This document shows, one piece after another, positions 15,603-25,700 of a stretch of 64,000 bases of DNA. The stretch is taken from the NCBI GenBank assembly GCA_027214385.1, contig JAPVXR010000002.1, positions 62,001 to 126,000 of the forward strand. Reading direction: 5' to 3'. The translations under genes were made by a program, and so were the position numbers. Source of the stretch: Cryomorphaceae bacterium 1068 (lineage in GTDB: Bacteria > Bacteroidota > Bacteroidia > Flavobacteriales_D > Cryomorphaceae). The notes under the pieces were generated by a model. That model searched no databases. It saw only the letters and a list, made by a program, of their open reading frames with translations, and was not told the DNA's origin. Each line of letters opens with the position of its first letter. Positions within the stretch are counted from its first letter, which is position 1.

Positions 15603-16262
15603 ATGGCAACAAAAACGAGAACAACAAAAGCGAAAATAACACCCAAGCACATTATTGATGCTTATTTGAAATATGTATTGACGGAAGGTAAGCAGCCACC
15701 GTCTGTGTTCAAATTTGCCGATGACTTAGGCATAGGTGAAGCAGATTTCTATTCGCATTTTACTTCATTCGAATCGATTGAAAAGCACATTTGGGAAGAC
15801 CTTATGGCTGAAACGCTCAAAGCGATAGAGAAAGATTCGAATTACGAGTCTTTTAACGCTCGGGAGAAATTACTCTCTTTCTACTACACTCATTTAGAGG
15901 TGATGAAAGGAAGACGTAGCTTTATCATGATGCGTTGGACGGGATTGAAGGAAGTTATGAAAACACCGGACAGCCTTAAATCTTATAAAGAGCATTTTTT
16001 GAAATTCGCGAAACGAGTTATTGTAGAAGGCATCAATGGTGATGAGATCAAGGAGCGCTCATTTATCTCAGATCGATACGATCAAGCTTTTTGGCTGCAG
16101 TTGGTTTTTGTGATCGATTTCTGGGTGAAAGATACTAGTGCTGATTTTGAGCAGACAGATGCTGCCATTGAGAAAGCGGTGAATCTGTCGTTTGAATTAT
16201 TGAGCGAATCCACTTTGGATCGTGCCGTCGATTTTGTGAAGTTTCTTTGGCAAACAAAATAA
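15603..16262 (+). CDS. TetR/AcrR-family transcriptional regulator
   Basis: 219 residues. The N-terminal domain (about 12-60) has the TetR helix-turn-helix pattern: HIIDAYLKYVLTEG, then FKFADDLGIGEADFYSHFTSFESIEKHIW. The C-terminal ligand-binding half is all-helical with several Trp residues. It lies in a plus-strand run with the hydrolase before and an ABC1 kinase after. It is the only regulator in the first 19 kb, so it is a candidate controller of this part of the island, but this is inferred from position. No LitR/MerR-B12 regulator is present. Confidence 0.88.
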   Translation: MATKTRTTKAKITPKHIIDAYLKYVLTEGKQPPSVFKFADDLGIGEADFYSHFTSFESIEKHIWEDLMAETLKAIEKDSNYESFNAREKLLSFYYTHLEVMKGRRSFIMMRWTGLKEVMKTPDSLKSYKEHFLKFAKRVIVEGINGDEIKERSFISDRYDQAFWLQLVFVIDFWVKDTSADFEQTDAAIEKAVNLSFELLSESTLDRAVDFVKFLWQTK

Positions 16263-16271
16263 GAGAAGGAG

Positions 16272-17594
16272 ATGAAAGAGCAACACAAGATTCCTGTCTC
16301 TAAGGTTCAACGTGCCGCAAAATTTGTGGGAACGGGAGCCAAGATGGGAGGAAATTACCTGAAGTATTACGCCAAGAAAATGGTTGATCCCGAAATGAGT
16401 CGGGACTCACTGGACGAAGCCAATGCAGCTGATGTGTACGAATCATTGAGTCAATTGAAGGGAAGCGCCCTGAAGGTGGCCCAAATGATGTCGATGGATC
16501 AAAACGTATTGCCAAAGGCTTATACCGATAAGTTTCAAATGGCGCAATACAATGCACCGCCATTGTCTTATCCCCTGGTTGTAAAGACATTCAAGAAGTA
16601 TTTTGGCGAAAGCCCGGACGAACTTTTCGATACATTTTCCGCGAAAGCTCTGAATGCGGCCTCGATTGGTCAAGTTCACCAAGCCACACTAAAGGGAAAA
16701 AAGTTGGCTGTCAAGATTCAGTATCCTGGAGTGGCGAATAGCGTTTCCAGCGATTTGAAATTGGCCAAACCCATTGCCATGCGCTTGATGAATGTGAAGG
16801 GCAAGGATTTAGACAAATACCTCCAAGAAGTCGAAGAGAAGCTCTTGGAAGAAACGGATTACAGTTTGGAATTGCGTCGATCAATTGACCTAACTAAAAA
16901 GTGCCGGGATCTGAACATTCGCTTTCCAAAGTACTACCCTGAATACTCCTCCGAACGCGTTATCACAATGGATTGGATCGATGGAACTCACTTGAGTGAG
17001 TGGATTGCAACCAATCCTTCACAAGAGAAGCGAAACGAGATAGGGCAAGCTCTATGGGACTTTTACAATTACCAAATTCATGAACTCCATATGGTTCATG
17101 CCGATCCTCATCCGGGAAACTTTCTGATTACTGATGAGGGCCAATTGGCTGTCTTGGATTTTGGCTGTGTCAAAGAAATTCCACTTGACTTTTATAGCGA
17201 CTACTTCCGGTTTATGGATATAGAGTTGGTGGGAAAACCGCTTGAATTCAATGCGCTCCTTCACAAAATGGAATTTCTTCTCCCTGAAGACAAACCCGCA
17301 GAAACGGAGTACTTCACGCGCGTCTTCGGTGAAATGGTGTCGCTTCTATGCCAGCCCTTTGGAGTGGATGAATTTGATTTTAGTAGCAAAGAATACTTCG
17401 CTGGTATTTATGCTTTGGGAGACCAAGTTGCTGCTAATAAGCAGTTCCGAAAGAGCAATGCAGCACGAGGTTCGAAGCACGGAATTTACATCAATCGCAC
17501 CTATTTCGGTTTGTATAACATTCTGCACATGCTTGAAGCCAACGTCAAGACCAAGGTTCCGACTGACCTCTTAAAAATGCCAAAGGCATCTTAA
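16272..17594 (+). CDS. ABC1/AarF-UbiB family atypical kinase
   Basis: 440 residues. The KxGQ-like motif is KVAQ (68-71), with Ala for Gly. The ATP-site Ala-rich loop AASIGQVHQA is at 129-138, the VAVK Lys is K148, the catalytic-loop stretch HADPHPGN starts at H276, and the DFG Asp is D296. The family includes UbiB and plastid ABC1 kinases that influence quinone and prenyl-lipid metabolism. Ubiquinone genes are absent nearby, so a lipid or carotenoid-related role is only suggested by the neighbours. It follows the TetR gene by 9 bases. Confidence 0.94.
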   Translation: MKEQHKIPVSKVQRAAKFVGTGAKMGGNYLKYYAKKMVDPEMSRDSLDEANAADVYESLSQLKGSALKVAQMMSMDQNVLPKAYTDKFQMAQYNAPPLSYPLVVKTFKKYFGESPDELFDTFSAKALNAASIGQVHQATLKGKKLAVKIQYPGVANSVSSDLKLAKPIAMRLMNVKGKDLDKYLQEVEEKLLEETDYSLELRRSIDLTKKCRDLNIRFPKYYPEYSSERVITMDWIDGTHLSEWIATNPSQEKRNEIGQALWDFYNYQIHELHMVHADPHPGNFLITDEGQLAVLDFGCVKEIPLDFYSDYFRFMDIELVGKPLEFNALLHKMEFLLPEDKPAETEYFTRVFGEMVSLLCQPFGVDEFDFSSKEYFAGIYALGDQVAANKQFRKSNAARGSKHGIYINRTYFGLYNILHMLEANVKTKVPTDLLKMPKAS

Positions 17595-17630
17595 AATCAA
17601 ACCTTCCTTTTTGGCGCTTGTTATTGCCTT

Positions 17631-19169
17631 ATGCCAAATAAAGAGTTAAGGTTAGTACTCGGAGATCAACTCAACCGCCAACACAGCTGGTGGGATGATG
17701 ATCCCGAAGGAATAGTAGTGCTGATCTGCGAAGCGCGATCAGAGACTGATTATGTAAAACATCACATCCAAAAAGTCGTGGCTTTCTTTTTGGCCATGAG
17801 AGACTTTGCCTTCTGGCTCGAAGAAAGAGGTTTTGAAGTGATCTACGTCAAATTAGATGATGAGCTCAATCAAGGCTCCATTGTCGAAAACCTTAGGTAC
17901 CATATTGATAAAAAAAAGTGCACTTCTTGGGCTTATCAGCTCCCTGATGAATACCGACTTGATGAGGCTTTAAAAGGTCTCTCAAGTTCGCTCGATATTC
18001 CTCTTAGAGTAACAGATACTGAGCATTTTTTATCTGAGAGAGACGATTTGGCTACTTTCTTTAAAGGGAAGAAGACCTATTTGATGGAGTCGTTTTACCG
18101 CGACATGCGGAAAAAGTACGATATCCTGATGGATGGGGAAAACCCGACAGACGGACAGTGGAATTTCGACAAGCAAAACCGCAAAAGTCTTCCGAAAGCC
18201 CATACGGTAATTGACCCGAAAACATACTCAAAGGATGTTGTAGAAATTACTGAAATGCTCGAGAAAGAGGGAGTCACAACTATTGGGCGTATCGATCCTT
18301 ATAATTTTATCTGGCCCGTTTCACGTCGAGAAGGGCTGAGTATGCTCCGCTTTTTCATCGACGAGTGCCTGACCAATTTTGGAGATTTTCAGGATGCGAT
18401 GCGTCAGGATGAATGGTCTGTTTATCATTCCCGACTCAGCTTTTTGATGAATAGTAAAATCCTGAGTCCGAAGGAAGTAATAGAACGAGTCGAAGAAGCT
18501 TGGCGAGACGATAAAAGCAGGTATCCCATCTCGGCAGTTGAGGGCTTTATTCGTCAAATTTTGGGCTGGCGGGAGTACATGCGCGGCGTTTATTGGGCTA
18601 AGATGCCCGATTATTCCGAGATGAATTATTTTGGTCATGATAGAAAGCTCCCTGAATGGTATTGGACAGGTGAGACAAAAATGAACTGCATGAGTCAATC
18701 CATTGGTCAGTCTTTGGATTATGCTTACGCCCATCATATTCAGCGATTAATGGTAACCGGGAATTTCGCACTACTGGCAGGAATTCATCCCAATGAAGTA
18801 GATGCGTGGTATTTGGGAGTCTATATCGACGCTATTGAATGGGTAGAAATTACCAATACCAGGGGAATGAGCCAATTTGCCGATGGCGGAATAGTTGGCA
18901 CCAAACCCTATATCTCTTCTGCTAATTACATCGACAAGATGAGTGACTATTGCAAAAATTGTCACTATTCCAAGTCGAAGAAAACAGGAGAAAAGGCGTG
19001 TCCCTTCAATTCACTCTATTGGGATTTTTACGATCGTCATAGAGATAAATTGGAGAAAAATCCAAGAATAGGCTTTGTCTACCCAACCTTGAACAAGATG
19101 AATAGCGAAAAGAGAGCAGAGCTCCTAAAGCAGGCTGATGAATACTTAAAAAATCTTGACAATCTCTAA
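17631..19169 (+). CDS. Iron-sulfur bacterial cryptochrome/photolyase (FeS-BCP, prokaryotic 6-4 type)
   Basis: 512 residues. It opens RLVLGDQLNRQHSWW, the hallmark of the COG3046 group, rather than the WFRxDLR of classic photolyases. Four Cys, C353, C441, C444 and C457, are spaced exactly like the [4Fe-4S] ligands I recall for Agrobacterium PhrB (350, 438, 441, 454). The GWREYMRGVYW stretch and the C-terminal FYDRHRDKLEKNPR are family features. Known members repair (6-4) photoproducts and use a 6,7-dimethyl-8-ribityllumazine antenna. It is the last plus-strand gene of the island and overlaps the convergent gene by 4 bases. Confidence 0.95.
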   Translation: MPNKELRLVLGDQLNRQHSWWDDDPEGIVVLICEARSETDYVKHHIQKVVAFFLAMRDFAFWLEERGFEVIYVKLDDELNQGSIVENLRYHIDKKKCTSWAYQLPDEYRLDEALKGLSSSLDIPLRVTDTEHFLSERDDLATFFKGKKTYLMESFYRDMRKKYDILMDGENPTDGQWNFDKQNRKSLPKAHTVIDPKTYSKDVVEITEMLEKEGVTTIGRIDPYNFIWPVSRREGLSMLRFFIDECLTNFGDFQDAMRQDEWSVYHSRLSFLMNSKILSPKEVIERVEEAWRDDKSRYPISAVEGFIRQILGWREYMRGVYWAKMPDYSEMNYFGHDRKLPEWYWTGETKMNCMSQSIGQSLDYAYAHHIQRLMVTGNFALLAGIHPNEVDAWYLGVYIDAIEWVEITNTRGMSQFADGGIVGTKPYISSANYIDKMSDYCKNCHYSKSKKTGEKACPFNSLYWDFYDRHRDKLEKNPRIGFVYPTLNKMNSEKRAELLKQADEYLKNLDNL

Positions 19170-19564
19170 AAGAGCATTTCGAGCTGATCTTGGATACGCT
19201 TGGTAAGTAGCATCACAATTCGCTTGTTGATCTCGGTCTTGTTCTCGCAGTAGTAGGAGTACTCATCCAAAGTCATTACGCTCACCACCGACGCAATAAG
19301 AGAGTTCTTGATCCGAGAATCACTCTTTAAAACGTCCTGGATATAGTTCTTCTGTACTTGGCTATTGTAGGCGTTAAATGCTGGTTTGAATTTAATCAGA
19401 TACTGCTTGAATTGTGCAAGAATAATGCTGTTTTGAAATTTTAGAATTGGTCTGAGCACATCATTTTGAAATGCCCCGATAGGCTTATCACCGGTCGCAT
19501 TTTCATTCTCAAGCGAAATACCCGGTCTAAGCTGAATTAATCTGTCATCACGTTCACTTGTCAT
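19166..19564 (-). CDS. Small conserved Bacteroidota protein, function unknown
   Basis: 132 residues, no signal peptide. It begins MTSERDDRLIQLRPG, is mostly helical, and ends KRIQDQLEMLF. I recall similar 130-residue proteins in Flavobacteriia, often misannotated as glyoxalase; I see no glyoxalase metal motif. It is convergent with the FeS photolyase and overlaps its stop by 4 bases. Confidence 0.75.
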   Translation of the reverse strand: MTSERDDRLIQLRPGISLENENATGDKPIGAFQNDVLRPILKFQNSIILAQFKQYLIKFKPAFNAYNSQVQKNYIQDVLKSDSRIKNSLIASVVSVMTLDEYSYYCENKTEINKRIVMLLTKRIQDQLEMLF

Positions 19565-19642
19565 AGTTAAGACTCTTTGTTAGATAACAAACAAATGCAG
19601 CCCAAGTTCTAAGGCCTTACATCCGTTTTTCGCAGGGACAAG

Positions 19643-22588
19643 TTAGTGAACAAAGAGCAATTCTTGTGCTGACTTTCCTTCCATCGTCTTAAAAGCCACT
19701 ACGTAAGTGCCTTGCGACAGAGGGGGAAGACCTGATAGGTTTAATACAGAAGATTGAATGGAAGCCTGCTTACTAAAGATCTGTCTCCCTGTCATATCGA
19801 AGATGTTTACGATGCCCATACCTGTTTCCATATTATTGAATCGAAGACTTATTGATGAGAGGTCTGTGGTCGTAGGGTTTGGAAACAAAAGAAACTGAGA
19901 AATTATAGGGAATTCACTCTTAAAAAATATCTTCTTTACAGGGCCATAAGGTACAGTCGTGCTGATTACCCCTACTCTATATTTCACTTTAATAATGTAC
20001 AATTCATTTGCGACAAGATCAGGAAAAAGCGACATGGGGTAGATCAGGCTAGGATCGAAATCGACAGAATACGTTATTGATTCTCCAGTCGGTATTTTCT
20101 CAAAGTGAAATTGCACATCTTTAATGGGCTGATCAAATACCGGCTGATCAACTAATTCAAGAAAATCAGTCTGATTCAATACTTCATAACTTTCTCCTGC
20201 CAATTGAGCAGGCGTAGCGTTAAGGAAGATACTTTTAACCTGAGGGGCATTGAGGTTATCAATGGGGGAGTCAATTTCAGAAGTGATTCTTAAATAGTAG
20301 GTTGCACCGGGGTTCAGATCTGTGAGGTAAGAAGCTTCTCCGTCGCTTGTCTGTTGATTCAAGCAAATGGAGCTCTGAGCATTGCAGTCTGAAAACAGTT
20401 CAATTACAGGGTTTAAATCTTGAATTCGAACTCCTATTATACCTGTAGCTTGGTCGGGAGAAAATTGTTGCCAAAGTTGAGGTGCACTTCCACTTATAGA
20501 TTCACAGGTTACAGAGGATTGGTCTAGAAGATCATTCATAGCCCTATTTTCTACTTGTGTAAAGAGAACATCTGTTTGGATTGGTTCAGCAAATTGACAC
20601 GGAGTCAAAGACTCATTAAACGCATCGAGATTGCGTAAAAAGACGTCGTCTACATGTACGTCTATATCTGAATTCGATTTTAGATATAAGGCGAGATCAC
20701 CGTGAGCAGGCAAAGGCTCAGATACGTCAAATGAGAATTCGTAGCTAGTAAGGTCAGGAAAGATTGTCAGCACGGTATCCAAAAAAATATGGTTTTCCGT
20801 TGCTATTCGAATAAAGACTGTAGCGCTATCTGCATTGGAGTAGCCTGTGAGGCCAAAAGTATGTGCTCCTGTTGTTTTGAAGATCACGTTCTCATTGCTA
20901 ATATGGCGCGATGAGTTTCCGAACATTAAGAGATGTTGCGAATCAATTATAGAGTCATTTTCAGCCAGTCCGAAATTTGAGTCGGGTTCGGAAGGCCCCC
21001 ATCCGTTTAAATCTTGTTCGAAATCACCATAGTAAAGGCATTCGAAGGACTGTTCAGGAGGCCTGATAAACCCAATCTTATTTCTAAGTCCCCGATACAT
21101 TGAATTTCGAATTTTTTGAAATTCAGGCAATCCTGATAGATCGTTTGTTTCTCTGAAATCAATTTCAATATCATATAATTCGTCTTCGCCACTTGAATAG
21201 TAGACATATTTGTAGCTGTCTTTTAGATAAGCATGATGGCTATGAAATACTTCATTGAGCTCTCCAACTTCTAAGAACTCTTTGGACGAGCCATTGAGGA
21301 TAGCCGTGCTTTCCCTTTCTCCTGAAATCAAACTCTGAAGAGGCAGCCCGTCCATCGCATGACTCTCAGGTTCAGGTACTTGTCCATACTCAAGTAAAGT
21401 TGGGTAAAGATCAATTAAGGAAACAGGGTCACTAATGATTTGAGGAGATTCCCCAGGTACTTTTATAATGAAAGGAATCGATGTGGCATCGTTCCAAAGA
21501 GTCGATTTTGCCAACAAGCCCTTTGAGCCGAGGTGGAATCCGTGGTCACTGGTTAAAATGACAATCGTATTTTCACTGAAGCCATTTATTTCAAGAGCTT
21601 CAATTAATGCACCTACTTGATCGTCCACAAATGACACGCTCGCATAGTATCCTTGAATGAATTGTCTCAGAAAGAAGTAAGGATCATCTGAAGGTGATTC
21701 ATCCTCCATAACGTCATAGGCCAGATTCGAATTCGCATTGTATCGATTCGTCAGGGCTGTTAAAGATGGAAGGGTAGTATCCGGTTGAAGATATCCGAAA
21801 TCAAATGACGTGGTGTCATATAAATCCCAATATTTGCCCGGCACATGAAGTGGTTGGTGAGGATTGAAAATTCCGGCACTTAAAAAAAACGGCTTATCTG
21901 ATGTGTCAGAAGCTAAGGAGGCAAGGACTTCTTGGCAATATTCTACCGTCATTTCATCTGCCAACAGATCTCTGTTCTCATCATTTTCGAAATGGAAAGG
22001 CGACCCGTCTCGATGCTGCCATCCAGTATATTCCGGATAAGAAGGCACATTTTCCAGTCTTGCAAACGATAAGTCAAAAGCTTGAAAAGACTCGGGAAGG
22101 TCAGAATGAATTTGCTTGTTTGAGGCAAACGGCCCTTGTAGGGGTTCGCTGTTAAATTCAGTGAAATCTTCCGAACGAAGCCTATAGCCGTGATATACTT
22201 TCCCGCTGCCATACACGTCATAACCATGGTCTAGAAATTGTTTGAAAACGGAAGTCGTCGGCGCCAGTATAGGGTTGTCAAGCCAAGAGTTTTGCGACAT
22301 TTTATATCCGGAATGACCGCTGGTTTGAGGTAAAACCCCTGTAAACATGCTAGCCCTTGAAGGGCCACAACCCGCTACATTGGCATGAGCATTTGTAAAG
22401 ACGAAACTCTCGGAAACCAAGCTATCGATATTAGGCGTGTAGACCATTGGGTCTTCCATGGTCCCCATCCCCATCCGATTTAGGTCATCACAAATTATTA
22501 GGAGGATATTAGGTTTATTATCACTCTGCGAGAAACATGAACTTGCCACTAAAAGAGCGACTAGTCCTAATTTTAACTTGTAGAACAT
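19643..22588 (-). CDS. Secreted sulfatase (iduronate-2-sulfatase-like) with T9SS sorting domain
   Basis: 981 residues, with a signal peptide ending near SSCFSQ. Metal ligands D34/D35 lie in NILLIICDDLN. The sulfatase signature CGPSR (C74-R78) provides the Cys that an FGE-type enzyme must turn into formylglycine. HGFHLGSKGLLAKSTLW matches the iduronate-2-sulfatase-like subgroup. The catalytic part ends near residue 500. It is followed by beta-rich domains (one starting ECLYYGDFEQ, a likely carbohydrate-binding module) and a T9SS type A tail with LFPNPTTTDL. It would remove sulfate from marine polysaccharides outside the cell. It stands alone: no maturase or glycoside hydrolase is nearby. Confidence 0.94.
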   Translation of the reverse strand: MFYKLKLGLVALLVASSCFSQSDNKPNILLIICDDLNRMGMGTMEDPMVYTPNIDSLVSESFVFTNAHANVAGCGPSRASMFTGVLPQTSGHSGYKMSQNSWLDNPILAPTTSVFKQFLDHGYDVYGSGKVYHGYRLRSEDFTEFNSEPLQGPFASNKQIHSDLPESFQAFDLSFARLENVPSYPEYTGWQHRDGSPFHFENDENRDLLADEMTVEYCQEVLASLASDTSDKPFFLSAGIFNPHQPLHVPGKYWDLYDTTSFDFGYLQPDTTLPSLTALTNRYNANSNLAYDVMEDESPSDDPYFFLRQFIQGYYASVSFVDDQVGALIEALEINGFSENTIVILTSDHGFHLGSKGLLAKSTLWNDATSIPFIIKVPGESPQIISDPVSLIDLYPTLLEYGQVPEPESHAMDGLPLQSLISGERESTAILNGSSKEFLEVGELNEVFHSHHAYLKDSYKYVYYSSGEDELYDIEIDFRETNDLSGLPEFQKIRNSMYRGLRNKIGFIRPPEQSFECLYYGDFEQDLNGWGPSEPDSNFGLAENDSIIDSQHLLMFGNSSRHISNENVIFKTTGAHTFGLTGYSNADSATVFIRIATENHIFLDTVLTIFPDLTSYEFSFDVSEPLPAHGDLALYLKSNSDIDVHVDDVFLRNLDAFNESLTPCQFAEPIQTDVLFTQVENRAMNDLLDQSSVTCESISGSAPQLWQQFSPDQATGIIGVRIQDLNPVIELFSDCNAQSSICLNQQTSDGEASYLTDLNPGATYYLRITSEIDSPIDNLNAPQVKSIFLNATPAQLAGESYEVLNQTDFLELVDQPVFDQPIKDVQFHFEKIPTGESITYSVDFDPSLIYPMSLFPDLVANELYIIKVKYRVGVISTTVPYGPVKKIFFKSEFPIISQFLLFPNPTTTDLSSISLRFNNMETGMGIVNIFDMTGRQIFSKQASIQSSVLNLSGLPPLSQGTYVVAFKTMEGKSAQELLFVH

Positions 22589-22671
22589 TTCGAAACGTTG
22601 GTTGTGTCAGATTGGTTGATTGACGACCGAAAGTTACGCTTAATCAAGCACGATTTCAATAGTGGTCTATA

Positions 22672-22705
22672 TTGATACCATGACTTTGCGAATTACCTAT
22701 CTTTG
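22672..22705 (+). promoter_or_regulatory. Putative ileS promoter (Bacteroidota type)
   Basis: TATCTTTG at 22698-22705 matches the Bacteroidota -7 consensus TAnnTTTG. A TTG at 22672-22674 could serve as the -33 element, with a spacing of 23 bases, at the long end. The ATG of ileS follows 23 bases after the -7 element. Confidence 0.55.
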
Positions 22706-22728
22706 CCCCTTCAAAAAATTACCCTGAA

Positions 22729-25700
22729 ATGCCGAAATATCCTGAATACAAAGGCCTAAATCTTCCAGCATTGGCCGACGAAATTCTGAAGGAATGGGAA
22801 GAGAATCAAACGTTTGAAAAAAGCGTTGAATCTCGGCCTGCTGATAAGCCTTTCGTATTTTTCGAAGGTCCTCCATCTGCTAATGGTATGCCTGGCATTC
22901 ACCACGTAATGGGTAGAGCCATTAAGGATATTTTTTGTCGGTACAAGACCAACAAAGGCTTTCGTGTAGATAGAAAAGCAGGTTGGGATACGCATGGACT
23001 ACCCGTAGAGCTAGGGGTTGAGAAGGAGTTGGGAATCACCAAAGAAGACATTGGAAAGAAAATCTCGGTAGAAGAATACAACGACTCTTGCCGAAAGGCG
23101 GTAATGAAATATACCGATGTATGGAATGACCTCACCCGAAAAATGGGCTACTGGGTGGATATGAATGATCCTTACATCACCTACGAGAACAAATACATGG
23201 AGTCGGTGTGGTGGCTTCTCAAAAACCTTTACGAGAAGGGATTAATCTATAAAGGGTACACCATTCAGCCATATTCTCCTGCGGCAGGCACAGGCTTGAG
23301 CTCGCATGAGTTGAACCAACCCGGAACCTACAAGGACGTTACGGATACTTCAGCAACGGCTCTTTTCAAACTAAAAGAACCTGGCCAGAATTTGATGAAG
23401 GAAAAATCCGAAGTCAAAGATTTGACCTATTATATGGTTGCATGGACGACTACTCCATGGACGCTACCTTCTAATACAGCTCTGGCAGTTAACCCTAAGT
23501 TCGATTACGTAATCGTTGAGTCCTTCAATCGATATACCCATGAGCCCATGGGGGTGGTCATGGCCAAGGAATTGGTTGGGAAAGTATTTGGAAAGCCATA
23601 CAAATCAGCAGAAAGCGCAGAAGAACTAGAGGTCTACGCCAAGGATGGCAAGAACATTCCGTTTAGAGTAATCGGAAGTTTGAAAGGTGCTGATTTGACT
23701 GATTTGGAATACGAGCAGCTGTTGCCGTACGCGCTTCCCATGGAAAACCCTGAGAAAGCATTCAGAGTAATTCCCGGAGATTTCGTGACCATTGAGGATG
23801 GTACTGGAGTAGTCCACATTGCGCCGACTTTCGGAGCCGATGATGCTGAGGTAGCTAAAAAAGCAGGTGTTCCGCCAATGCTTATCGCCGATGCCCAGGG
23901 AAATCCTGTTCCGTTGGTCGACCTTCAAGGAAAGTTTGTGAAGGCCATGGGCCCTGAGCTCGGTGGGAAATTCGTGAAAAACGAATACTACGATGAGGCT
24001 CCTGACAAATCAGTGGATATCCTAATTGGAATCAAGCTGAAGGAAGAAGGAAAGGCTTTCAAAGTAGAGAAGTATGTTCATAGTTATCCCCACTGTTGGA
24101 GAACCGACAAACCCGTTTTGTACTATCCACTTGACTCGTGGTTTATCCGTAGCACTGCCGCCAAGGATCGAATGATTGCCTTGAACAAAACAATCAACTG
24201 GAAACCTGAATCTACCGGGACGGGCCGATTTGGGAACTGGTTAGAAAACCTGAATGACTGGAATCTTTCTCGTTCTCGTTTTTGGGGGATACCTATACCT
24301 ATTTGGCGAACTGAAGATGGAGGTGAGGCTAAGTGCATCGGCAGCGCGGAAGAACTGAGAGCAGAGTGTGAAAAAGCCCTGCAAGCGGGAATAATGAACG
24401 AGAATCCGTTGAGTGATTTTGTACCAGGCAATATGTCAAAAGAGAATTACGACACCTTTGACCTGCATAAAAACCACGTTGATAACATCGTTCTCGTTTC
24501 TTCAAAAGGAGAGCCGATGACGAGAGAGAAAGACCTCATTGATGTGTGGTTCGACTCGGGAAGTATGCCTTACGCCCAATGGCATTATCCTTTCGAGAAC
24601 AAAGAAAAAATAGATGAAGGACTAACTTACCCCGCCGATTTTATTGCAGAGGGAGTAGACCAAACAAGAGGATGGTTTTTCACCCTTCACGCCATCTCAA
24701 CCATGTGCTTCGACTCGGTGGCTTATAAAACCGTAGTCTCAAATGGTCTCGTTCTGGATAAGAACGGACAGAAGATGAGCAAGCGACTGGGCAATGCGGT
24801 TGATCCTTTTCAAACACTAAAAGATTATGGCCCTGACGCTACGCGATGGTACATGATCACCAATGCGCAGCCTTGGGACAATCTTCGATTTGATCTAAAC
24901 GGTCTCCAAGAAGTTCAGCGAAAGTTCTTCGGTACGCTGTACAATACATATGCCTTCTTTGCGCTTTACGCGAATGTCGATGGCTTCGACTATTCTGAGG
25001 AGGAAGTTTCTGTGGCTGATCGCCCGGAGATAGATCGATGGATCTTGAGCAGGCTCAACACCTTAATCGCTGCTGTCGATAAGGCTTACGATGAATATGA
25101 ACCGACCAGAGCCGGGCGATTGATACAAAACTTTGTCACAGATGAGTTGAGCAATTGGTACGTGCGTCTATGCCGTCGCCGCTTCTGGAAAGGAGATTAC
25201 GGTCAGGATAAACTTGCAGCTTACCAAACGCTTTACACTTGTCTGGAAAAGGTGGCCGTGCTATCTGCGCCTATTGCACCATTTTTTATGGATCGCCTTT
25301 ACAAAGATTTGAATGGCGCAACGAATCGCGAATCTGCAGAGTCAGTTCACTTGGCGGATTTCCCGCTTTCTGATGCTTCAGCCATCGATCGAGATTTGGA
25401 GGAGCGCATGGACATCGCCAAGCGAATGACCAGCTTGGTACAAGCTCTGAGAAAATCTGAAAAGATCAAAGTGCGCCAGCCATTGCAGAAAATCATGGTT
25501 CCGATCATCGATTCCACTTTTGAGCGACAGCTACATGACGTTGAAGGTATCATTTTGAGCGAAGTCAACGTAAAAGAGTTGGAGTACCTCCAAGATGCTG
25601 CAGACGTCTTGGTAAAAGAGATTAAGCCTGACTTTAAAAAGTTGGGGCCTAAGTTCGGTAAGGAGATGAAAACGTTGGCCGCCCAAATCAATGGCTTCAA

